From Solimicrobium silvestre (GTDB lineage Bacteria; Pseudomonadota; Gammaproteobacteria; Burkholderiales; Burkholderiaceae_D), in NCBI RefSeq assembly GCF_002976435.1, contig NZ_PUGF01000020.1, positions 31,955 to 95,954 of the forward strand: 64,000 bases of DNA. Direction: 5' to 3'. Numbering within the stretch: the first letter of the stretch is position 1; every line of letters starts with the position of its first letter. The notes below the pieces were generated by a model that was not told the DNA's origin, ran no database searches, and saw only the letters and a program-made list of their open reading frames with translations. Shown here in pieces: positions 57,267 to 64,000 of this stretch. The position numbers and the translations under genes were made by a program.

Positions 57267-58665
57267 CTATTTTTGCCCTACTCACATTTTCCCCGTCTCT
57301 GGCTTGTAAGGTCGTAAACGTCAATGCAGACAATATCGTGAGCATTCCCATCGCAACAAAGGCATGATGTAATGCGCTCAATATCGCGGGATGATTGGTT
57401 TGTGGCAGCCCATCTAAAAACCAGCTAGTAATTAACAAGCCGCAAGCCAAACCGAAACTCATCGAGAGTTGTTGAAGCGAACTAGCAATGGTGCTCGCCA
57501 TGCTGGAATCAGTTATTTGTATGTCCGCATACGCCATCGAATTCATACAGGTGAATTGCAGCGAGTTGAAAAATCCCATAGTAAAACCCAGCATCACGAT
57601 CAATGCGATAGGCGTATTGGGGGTGATTAATGAAAAACAGCTGATCGTGCAACCTATCATGACGGTATTCACCATCAAAATACGGCGATAGCCCAGGCGC
57701 GCCAACACTTTGGACGCAATCATCTTCATGCCCATGGCAGCCAGCGCGGCAGGCATCATTAATAGACCTGATTGCCATGCCGGCAATCCTAGGCCGAGCT
57801 GATACAGCAAAGGCAGTAGAAAGGGTAAAGCGCCGATACCTAAACGGGTGATAAAACCGCCAGCAACCGAGACGCGGAAGGTGCGGATTTTAAACAGCGC
57901 GAGATTTAGCAAAGGATAAGCATGCTGTCTGGCATGCCAAACATAAGTCGCCAGCAGCACCACGGCCACCACAAACAAGACTCCGACCGAAGTGCTATCC
58001 AAACTATGCTCGCCAAATATTTCAAGCAACCACGACAACAACGCAGTTCCTGTGCCAAACAGCACCAAACCAAGCACATCTAATGGTCGTTGTTCTTCGC
58101 CAAAATAATTAGGCATAAACCGATGACTTAAATACAAAGCAACTAAACCCACCGGGATATTCACAAAAAATATCACCCGCCAGGAAAGCCAATGCACAAT
58201 TAAACCACCGACTAACGGCCCCAATAAAGGGCCGATTAAAGCGGGAATAATTACAAAATTCATCGCTGCCAGTAATTCAGATTTGGGGAAGGTTCGCACT
58301 ATGGTAATCCTCCCGACCGGCAGCATTAGCGCCGCACCTATCCCTTGCAGAATACGCGCAGCAACCAACATCGGCACACTCATGGAAAGTCCGCACAGGA
58401 TCGAGGCAATGGTGAAAATGGTAACGGCATAACTAAATACGCGCCGAGTTCCATAACGGTCAGCGATCCAGCCGCTGACTGGAATACATACGGCAAGACT
58501 GAGTATGTAGCTGGTGACCACGGCTTTTAAGCTCAGTGGCGTGACGTTCAAACTCGCAGCCATTGCTGGCACGGCGGTATTGACGATCGTTGAATCAAGC
58601 TGCTCCATAAAGAGCGCCGATGCGACTACCCAGGGCAGGTAGCGCTTAACTACAGATTCCATCAT
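57259..58665 (-). CDS. MFS drug/H+ exporter, MdtD-like (DHA2 family)
   Basis: 468 residues, 14 predicted helices. Close in pattern to E. coli MdtD: EQLDSTIVNTAVPAMAASL, SGWIADRYGTRRVFS (motif A), ARILQGIGAALMLPVGRITI and ALIGPLLGPLVGGLIVHWLS (motif C). Drug or metabolite export is the family function; no regulator is adjacent. Weak ribosome site; two adjacent ATGs. Confidence 0.85.
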   Translation of the reverse strand: MMESVVKRYLPWVVASALFMEQLDSTIVNTAVPAMAASLNVTPLSLKAVVTSYILSLAVCIPVSGWIADRYGTRRVFSYAVTIFTIASILCGLSMSVPMLVAARILQGIGAALMLPVGRITIVRTFPKSELLAAMNFVIIPALIGPLLGPLVGGLIVHWLSWRVIFFVNIPVGLVALYLSHRFMPNYFGEEQRPLDVLGLVLFGTGTALLSWLLEIFGEHSLDSTSVGVLFVVAVVLLATYVWHARQHAYPLLNLALFKIRTFRVSVAGGFITRLGIGALPFLLPLLYQLGLGLPAWQSGLLMMPAALAAMGMKMIASKVLARLGYRRILMVNTVMIGCTISCFSLITPNTPIALIVMLGFTMGFFNSLQFTCMNSMAYADIQITDSSMASTIASSLQQLSMSFGLACGLLITSWFLDGLPQTNHPAILSALHHAFVAMGMLTILSALTFTTLQARDGENVSRAKIEQ

Positions 58666-58713
58666 TGCTTAGTATGGTTTCAGTGAAATAAAGAAACCTG
58701 ATTCTACTCCTAC

Positions 58714-58908
58714 TCAGCAACATTTACCGGCGCCGTTCCCATAACGTGCTTCTTGCCGCTCACGGAAAAACTCTTCGTACGTCATACAGTGTTTATCCGG
58801 ATGATTGACACGCATATGCTCGACATAAACTTCATAATCGGGCACGCCAACCATCAAACGTGCGGCTTGCCCTAAATAGCGGCCGACTTTACCTAAATCT
58901 TCAAACAT
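58714..58908 (-). CDS. YbdD/YjiX family small protein
   Basis: 64 residues from the ATG at 58908 (GGAGG site). Family text [18 protein letters not shown] followed by [16 protein letters not shown] is nearly complete. It ends in two Cys (GKCC), possibly metal- or redox-active. Always next to CstA/BtsT-type peptide or pyruvate carriers; role unknown. 65 bases after cstA. Confidence 0.9.
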   Translation of the reverse strand: MFEDLGKVGRYLGQAARLMVGVPDYEVYVEHMRVNHPDKHCMTYEEFFRERQEARYGNGAGKCC

Positions 58909-58972
58909 GAGTACCTCCATGTAAGTAAGGGAAGGTGTTGAATTCTAAATCACCAACTTCCCTTATTACTTA

Positions 58973-61033
58973 TTAACTAACCGACGTCATTGCCTCATAA
59001 GGCGTTTCGTTAGATGTTGGCTGATCGCTCTTCAAGGATTGAAATGCGGTACGCAAACCAAAACCAACTACGCTCACCACAACAAACATAAACAACAACG
59101 TTAAACCAGCATCAAGACGATTATTAAAGACTAAGCGACTCATTTCTTCGGCTGACTTGGCCGGTGCTATCAGAACGCCATTTTCCAGCCCAGTGGCAAA
59201 TTTATTTGCCAACGCCAAAAAGCCTAATTTTGGATTGCTATCGAATACCTTAATCCAGCCAGCAGTTAAAGTGCAGGTTAATAAAATCAGGGTTGGAACT
59301 ATGGCTACCCACGCATAACGTTGGCGCTTCATTTTGAATAGAATTGCTGCGCACATGGTGAGCGCTATCGCCGCCAGCATTTGATTGGCAATGCCGAATA
59401 ACGGCCATAAGGTATTAATTCCACCTAACGGATCAACCACGCCTTGGTATAAAAAATAGCCCCATAACGACACGCAAACACCGGTTGCAATTAAGTTGGC
59501 CGGTAATGAATCGGTGCGTTTTAAGGAAGGGATAAAGGTACCTAACAAATCTTGCAACATAAAGCGACCGGCGCGAGTTCCAGCATCGACTGCGGTCAAA
59601 ATAAACAAGGCTTCAAACAAAATCGCAAAATGGTACCAGAACGCCATCATTTTTTGACCGCCGATAAACTGGTGCAAAATATGCGCCATACCAACAGCCA
59701 GAGTTGGCGCGCCGCCAGCACGCGATAAAATCGTGGTTTCGCCGATATCTTTAGTAGTTTGGATCAACACATCCGGGGTAATCACAAAGCCCCAGCTGCT
59801 AACTACCGCAGCGACTGCTTCCGGCGTGGTACCGATTACGGCTGCAGGGCTGTTCATTGCAAAATATACACCCGGGTCAATTACCGACGCAGCCACTAAG
59901 GCCATAATCGCCACGAACGATTCCATCAACATACCGCCATAACCAATGAAGCGCGCCTGACTTTCATTTTCCAGCATTTTAGGTGTCGTACCAGAAGAGA
60001 TCAGCGCATGAAAACCGGAAACTGCACCGCAAGCGATGGTAATAAACAGGAACGGGAATAAGCTACCTGCCCAGACTGGGCCACTGCCATCAACAAAACG
60101 GGTGATTGCTGGCATTTTCAATTCCGGCGCAACAAATAACACGCCAACAGCCAAGCCGACAATGGTACCGATTTTTAAGAAGGTGGATAAGTAATCGCGC
60201 GGTGCCAACAACAGCCAAACGGGAATAACGGCGGCCACAAAACCATAAACAACCAAAGCCCAGGTCAGTTGTTTGCCGTCAAAATTAAACATGGCACTCC
60301 ACACTGGGTCGGCTGCTACAACGCCGCCAAAGTAAATTGCCAACATCAGTAAAATAAAACCAACAATCGAAATCTCGCCGATGCGTCCCGGACGAACATA
60401 GCGCATATACAGACCCATCATTAACGCGATAGGAATAGTTGCGCCTACGGTAAAGGTTCCCCAAGGACTATGTGTAAGTGCTTTCACAACAATTAGTGCC
60501 AATACCGCGAGAATAATAATCATAATCAGGAAGCAGCCAAACAGCGCGATTACGCCGGGGACGGTGCCAAGTTCAGATTTAATTAAATCACCTAAAGAAC
60601 GGCCATCGCGTCGCACAGAGACGAATAACACCATAAAATCTTGTACCGCACCAGCTAATACAACGCCCGCCAATATCCACAGCATGCCGGGCAAATACCC
60701 CATTTGAGCAGCCAATACTGGGCCAACCAGCGGGCCGGCGCCAGCAATCGCGGCAAAGTGATGTCCGAACAAAACGTATTTATTGGTGGGGACGTAATCC
60801 AGACCGTCATTGTGTTTGTAGGCAGGAGTTTTACGAGTTGGATCTATGCCTAATACTTTATCGGCAATAAAACGGCTGTAATAACGATACGAAATTAAAT
60901 ACACGGAGACTGCGGCAACGATAATCCATAACGCATTAATGGTTTCACCGCGATTCAAAGCAACATAGCCAAGTGCAAATGCGCCAACCAGCGCCAAGAG
61001 CAACCATCCGATATGCGATGATATTTGTTTCAT
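58973..61033 (-). CDS. cstA: CstA-family carbon-starvation protein (peptide/pyruvate carrier)
   Basis: 686 residues from the ATG at 61033 (GGAG site); a longer reading to 61063 is not needed. About 16-18 membrane helices. Family features: YYSRFIADKVLGIDPTRKTP, NDGLDYVPTNKYVLFGHHFA, AGAGPLVGPVLAAQMGYLPG and AVQDFMVLFVSVRRDGRSLG. E. coli CstA and BtsT take up peptides and pyruvate. Pairs with ybdD downstream; a dispersed repeat lies in its 5' region. Confidence 0.93.
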   Translation of the reverse strand: MKQISSHIGWLLLALVGAFALGYVALNRGETINALWIIVAAVSVYLISYRYYSRFIADKVLGIDPTRKTPAYKHNDGLDYVPTNKYVLFGHHFAAIAGAGPLVGPVLAAQMGYLPGMLWILAGVVLAGAVQDFMVLFVSVRRDGRSLGDLIKSELGTVPGVIALFGCFLIMIIILAVLALIVVKALTHSPWGTFTVGATIPIALMMGLYMRYVRPGRIGEISIVGFILLMLAIYFGGVVAADPVWSAMFNFDGKQLTWALVVYGFVAAVIPVWLLLAPRDYLSTFLKIGTIVGLAVGVLFVAPELKMPAITRFVDGSGPVWAGSLFPFLFITIACGAVSGFHALISSGTTPKMLENESQARFIGYGGMLMESFVAIMALVAASVIDPGVYFAMNSPAAVIGTTPEAVAAVVSSWGFVITPDVLIQTTKDIGETTILSRAGGAPTLAVGMAHILHQFIGGQKMMAFWYHFAILFEALFILTAVDAGTRAGRFMLQDLLGTFIPSLKRTDSLPANLIATGVCVSLWGYFLYQGVVDPLGGINTLWPLFGIANQMLAAIALTMCAAILFKMKRQRYAWVAIVPTLILLTCTLTAGWIKVFDSNPKLGFLALANKFATGLENGVLIAPAKSAEEMSRLVFNNRLDAGLTLLFMFVVVSVVGFGLRTAFQSLKSDQPTSNETPYEAMTSVS

Positions 61034-61066
61034 TAATATCTCCAATTTAATTTTTTTATTCAATTA

Positions 61067-61166
61067 GGACCTACACAAAACAGCTCCAGCGGCGTTACGC
61101 TCTCCTTGCCGTACATTCGTACTGTCTGCGTCGGCGTGCCTTGCCAGATCAATTTTGCGTAAGTCC
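61067..61166. repeat. Dispersed GGACTTAC-ended repeat, short copy
   Basis: 100 bp with imperfect ends GGACCTACACAAAA and TTTTGCGTAAGTCC (12 of 14 positions pair). The reverse complement matches the element at 40356-40527 in order: CACGCCGACGCAGACAGTA, then GTACGGCAAGGA, then AACGCCGCTGG. It lies 34 bases before the cstA start. No coding content. Confidence 0.8.
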
Positions 61167-61317
61167 TACAATTTATTTAACCTAAGTGAAATCTTAACCC
61201 CACTTTGAATAAATTGCATCACTGATAAGTGAAACTTGGTATTTATTTCAAAATTAGCTTTGATCAAGTTCCGCAGTCAGATAGCATATAGCCTTTGTTT
61301 TTATAGCTTAAATCCGC

Positions 61318-62151
61318 ATGTCTCCAGACGAATATTGCCAACAAAAAGCCGCTCAAAGCGGCTCCAGTTTTTACTATAGCTTCCTGTTTTTGCCCAAACC
61401 GCGACGTTTGGCAATTACCGCGCTATACGCGTTTTGCCGCGAAGTCGATGATGCTGTCGATGAAACCAGCGATGCCACTGTCGCTCAAAACAAATTACTG
61501 TGGTGGCGCTCTGAAATCAATGCCATGTTAGCTGGCAAGCCCACTCATCCGGTTACCCGCGCCTTACAGCCACATTTAGCTACTTATCAATTAGAAGGCA
61601 AACATTTGCTGGCAATTATTGACGGCATGGAGATGGATTTAAGTCAGACTCGTTATTTAGATTACATCGGCCTACAACGCTATTGTTGGCACGTAGCTGG
61701 TGTAGTGGGAATTTTATCCGCCAGTATTTTTGGTGTGACGAATCCAAAAACGTTGGAATTTGCAGAAAAACTTGGATTGGCGTTTCAGCTCACCAACATC
61801 ATCCGCGATGTCGGCGACGATGCGCGCAAAGGACGAATTTATTTACCAGTGAATGAATTACAGCAGTTTGGCGTAACTGCGGCGGACATTCTCAATGCGA
61901 AACATAGCGATCAATTCGTCGCATTAATGCAATTTCAATATGAGCGTGCACAAGCTTGTTATGAACAGGCGTTTGCCCTGCTTCCACAAGAAGACCGTCG
62001 CGCCCAGCGCACCAGCTTAATCATGGCGGCGATTTACCGCACGCTGCTAGTTGAAGTCAAAGACGATGGTTTCCATGTATTAAACCAGCGCATTTCACTC
62101 ACGCCAATCCGCAAATTGTGGCTGGCCTGGATTACCTATGTGCGCGGATAA
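61318..62151 (+). CDS. hpnD: Presqualene diphosphate synthase
   Basis: 277-residue trans-isoprenyl synthase joining two farnesyl diphosphates for hopanoid synthesis. Asp-rich motifs: FCREVDDAVDETSD (residues ~38-51) and NIIRDVGDDARKGRIYLPVN (~160-180). The neighbour HpnE marks it as HpnD rather than phytoene synthase. No ribosome site is clear. In most relatives hpnC precedes hpnD; it is not in this window. Confidence 0.9.
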   Translation: MSPDEYCQQKAAQSGSSFYYSFLFLPKPRRLAITALYAFCREVDDAVDETSDATVAQNKLLWWRSEINAMLAGKPTHPVTRALQPHLATYQLEGKHLLAIIDGMEMDLSQTRYLDYIGLQRYCWHVAGVVGILSASIFGVTNPKTLEFAEKLGLAFQLTNIIRDVGDDARKGRIYLPVNELQQFGVTAADILNAKHSDQFVALMQFQYERAQACYEQAFALLPQEDRRAQRTSLIMAAIYRTLLVEVKDDGFHVLNQRISLTPIRKLWLAWITYVRG

Positions 62152-62157
62152 CTGGCT

Positions 62158-63474
62158 ATGAAATACGCAGTAATCGGCGCAGGCTGGGCAGGATGCAGCG
62201 CTGCGGTTGAGCTGGCCAAACGCGGTCATCAAGTACATTTATTTGAAGCGGCTCGCACGTTAGGTGGCCGCGCCCGGCAAGTCAGCAGCCACGATTTAAT
62301 GCTGGATAACGGTCAGCATATTTTATTAGGTGCGTATAAAGCGACCCTAGCCTTACTCAGCACCCTAGGCATCAATCAAAAAACCACCCTGCTCCGGCTG
62401 CCGCTGCAAATGTGCTACCCGCCAGACTCAGGCGGAATGGAATTTATTGCACCGAAACTGCCCGCGCCATGGCATGTGGCCGTCGCTTTGCTAAAAGCTT
62501 CTGGCTTAACTCGTGCCGACAAAATGGCACTAATGCGTTTTTCCAGTACCGCACGCTGGATGGGCTGGCAGTTAAATAACGATTGCAGCGTAGCTGAATT
62601 ACTGCATCGCTACGACCAAACCGACAACCTGACCCGACTCATGTGGCAACCATTATGTATCGCCGCATTGAACACGCCAATTCACCGCGCCTCGGCACAA
62701 GTATTTTTAAACGTACTAAAAGACAGCTTAGGGGCCAAGCGCGCCGCATCTGACATGCTAATTGCGCGCACTGATTTAACTAGTTTGCTGCCACAACCGG
62801 CGGCACAGTTTATCGAAGCTCAAGGTGGTCAGGTGCATTTGGGTTGCGCTGTGCATTCGATTGAAAAAAACACGGAATGGCAACTGAACTTCCAACAAAC
62901 TCAGGCAAATTTCGATGGCGTAGTAATTGCCACTTCGGCCGAGGTTGCCAGCAATTTGTTAGCACCGCTCAATATGGCGGAGCACATTCCAACATTTGAA
63001 TACGAACCCATCACTACCTGCTATTTAAAATATGCTACCGACATCAAGTTGGCACGCCCTTTTCTGGCATTAGTTGAGCGACCTGAACATTCAGCGTGGG
63101 GGCAATTTGTCTTTGATCGTGGTCAGATCGAGGGAGAGAAAGCGGGCGGAATTGCAGCGCAAGCCGGTTTATTTGCCGTAGTAGTCAGCACCTCGCAACA
63201 AGCGATCGAACACGGTCACGCAGAACTCGCCTTCAACTGTGCTAAGCAATTAGCAGTGGATTTAATGCGGCCGGAATTAGCTGTACCGGAATGGAGTCAG
63301 GTAATTACCGAAAAACGCGCGACCTTCGCTTGTACTCCGGGCTTGGTGCGGCCGGCTAATCAATTACCGGTTTCTGGTTTGGTTTTGGCGGGAGACTATA
63401 CCGAAAGCAGTTACCCTGCGACACTGGAATCAGCTGTGCAAAGTGGAGTGTTGGCGGCAAATTTGTTGATGTAA
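62158..63474 (+). CDS. hpnE: Hydroxysqualene dehydroxylase
   Basis: 438-residue FAD amine-oxidase-like enzyme that reduces hydroxysqualene to squalene in the HpnCDE route. Dinucleotide fold YAVIGAGWAGCSAAVELAKR, then GGRARQVSSHDLMLDNGQHI; C-terminal FAD contact GLVLAGDYTESSYPATLESA. Six bases after hpnD, same operon. Squalene-hopene cyclase is not in the window. Confidence 0.93.
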   Translation: MKYAVIGAGWAGCSAAVELAKRGHQVHLFEAARTLGGRARQVSSHDLMLDNGQHILLGAYKATLALLSTLGINQKTTLLRLPLQMCYPPDSGGMEFIAPKLPAPWHVAVALLKASGLTRADKMALMRFSSTARWMGWQLNNDCSVAELLHRYDQTDNLTRLMWQPLCIAALNTPIHRASAQVFLNVLKDSLGAKRAASDMLIARTDLTSLLPQPAAQFIEAQGGQVHLGCAVHSIEKNTEWQLNFQQTQANFDGVVIATSAEVASNLLAPLNMAEHIPTFEYEPITTCYLKYATDIKLARPFLALVERPEHSAWGQFVFDRGQIEGEKAGGIAAQAGLFAVVVSTSQQAIEHGHAELAFNCAKQLAVDLMRPELAVPEWSQVITEKRATFACTPGLVRPANQLPVSGLVLAGDYTESSYPATLESAVQSGVLAANLLM

Positions 63475-63516
63475 ATTTTTCACACGCAGAAGTGATTGAA
63501 GTTTGTATGTGCTGCC

Positions 63517-63660
63517 GTTGACCTTGCTTTTGACCTTGCCGTTGACGTTGCTTTTGACCTTGCCGTTGACCTTGCTTTTGACCTTGCCGTTGACGTTGCT
63601 TTTGACCTTGCCGTTGACCTTGCTTTTGACCTTGCCGTTGACGTTGCATTTGACTTGCCC
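63517..63660. repeat. 12-bp minisatellite, 12 units
   Basis: Units alternate GTTGACCTTGCT, TTTGACCTTGCC, GTTGACGTTGCT, TTTGACCTTGCC, making a 48-bp higher-order period repeated three times; the last units decay (GTTGACGTTGCA, TTTGACTTGCCC). All frames stay open on both strands because 12 is divisible by three, which yields false ORFs. Starts 43 bases after hpnE. Confidence 0.95.
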
Positions 63661-63679
63661 CACTTAAGGCAGGTAGCCG

Positions 63680-63848
63680 CCGGTCTACCACCGGCCTACT
63701 AGCATCGGATCAGCTCCGAAAGCAAATCAAAAACTATCCGCAAATTAACAGGTTTTGACGTACTTCCAGCTTCCAAGAAGATATTGCGAAGACTCAAATT
63801 CATCAACCGCGGCGACAAATTCAAGGCTTGGGGCCGGTGGTAGACCGG
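63680..63848. repeat. Long-range inverted repeat
   Basis: CCGGTCTACCACCGGCC (63680-63696) and GGCCGGTGGTAGACCGG (63832-63848) are perfect 17-bp inverted repeats 135 bp apart. TACTAG follows the left arm and AACTAG the right arm. The inside has no gene. Confidence 0.85.
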
Positions 63849-63885
63849 CAACTAGTCACCTTTTTTGCTTCGCTGTTTAGACGTG

Positions 63886-63921
63886 GGACATAGGTAACGG
63901 GTGTATCCAGACATGGGTAAC
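63886..63921. mobile_element. Probable insertion-sequence end (IS481-like style), no transposase in window
   Basis: Direct repeats GGACATAGGTAAC (63886-63898) and AGACATGGGTAAC (63909-63921), 23 bases apart. Tandem GTTACC-CATGTC blocks of this kind are familiar at ends of IS481-like elements. No transposase lies to the left, so it is either a relic or the end of an element beyond the right edge. Confidence 0.45.
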
Positions 63922-64000
63922 ACATTTAAGCCGAATTAGTTGCAGCGCGCAAGTCGATTTTAAGAATCTTCTGGCGACAGTAAAATACATTAAATACACC

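Larger units (their letters stand above)
63475..64000. other. Gene-free right end: minisatellite, inverted repeat, IS-like end
   Basis: No ORF here has coding character. It contains, in order, a 12-bp tandem repeat, a 17-bp inverted repeat pair 135 bp apart and direct repeats that look like an insertion-sequence end. The final ~80 bases show nothing recognisable. Confidence 0.7.

Noticed and set aside
63496..63702. Open frames over the minisatellite giving AVDLAFDL-type, NGKVKS-type and QRQGQK-type repeat proteins
   Set aside because: Every frame is open only because the 12-bp unit has no stop in any frame; no ribosome site and no non-repeat domain support translation.

Overview
The window is about 64 kb of chromosome from a betaproteobacterium, most likely of the order Burkholderiales and close to Oxalobacteraceae. 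This rests on gene order and protein character: tpiA-secG-tRNA-Leu(GAG)-nuoA-to-N followed by a DUF2818 gene and a NUDIX gene, the ilvI-ilvH-ilvC / pssA / leuA neighbourhood, rpsO-pnp, NAD-linked FdsGB formate dehydrogenase, OmpW porins and hopanoid genes hpnD-hpnE. Base composition looks moderate (roughly half G+C by eye). The genus is not determined. No rRNA, CRISPR array, prophage or intact transposase was seen.

Region by region. 1-5.2 kb is a formate-use cluster: fdsG and the start of fdsB, a divergent ModE-like/PBP-domain regulator with a large dyad between them, fdhD, and an oxalate/formate-type MFS carrier. 5.3-17.9 kb is mixed housekeeping and accessory genes: a 2OG-Fe(II) oxygenase, a CBS protein, metY, a hydrolase, a LysE exporter, a lone solute-binding protein, a HAD phosphatase, a glycolipid-type glycosyltransferase coupled to an unknown membrane protein, head-to-head ybbA/tesA, a CZB protein, a universal stress protein, a small lipoprotein, GtrA, a thioesterase and an SDR. 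18.1-21.6 kb holds ETF-ubiquinone oxidoreductase and two tandem OmpW genes.

21.8-37.5 kb, all on the minus strand, is the complete 14-gene NADH:quinone oxidoreductase (complex I) operon with DUF2818 and a NUDIX hydrolase coupled at its end. The tRNA-Leu, with a good promoter, lies just upstream. secG, tpiA, a quinone oxidoreductase, pnp and rpsO follow to 43.2 kb. 43.5-53.1 kb is branched-chain amino-acid and phospholipid synthesis: two unrelated-type 2-isopropylmalate synthases, a leucine-rich and probably leaderless leader peptide, pssA, a SIMPL-domain protein, ilvC with a relic of a second ilvC tail, ilvH and ilvI. 53.3-58.7 kb holds a repetitive small lipoprotein, a BCCT transporter, a three-lipoprotein operon (CsgG-like, DUF4810, DUF799) and an MdtD-like MFS exporter. 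58.7-63.5 kb has ybdD-cstA and hpnD-hpnE. The last 0.5 kb has no gene; it holds a 12-bp minisatellite, a long inverted repeat and what looks like an insertion-sequence end.

Working together: formate and fatty-acid/amino-acid electrons (FdsGB, ETF-QO) feed NADH and quinone; complex I supplies proton-motive force; Ilv/Leu enzymes make branched-chain amino acids under probable leader-peptide control; envelope genes (pssA, glycosyltransferase, hpnDE, OmpW, lipoproteins) shape the membranes. The items most worth a second look are the leaderless leucine leader before leuA, the ilvC tail relic whose differences are all synonymous, the uncharacterised membrane protein paired with the glycosyltransferase, the three-lipoprotein operon, the 34-bp dyad at the formate locus, and a dispersed GGACTTAC-ended repeat present twice.
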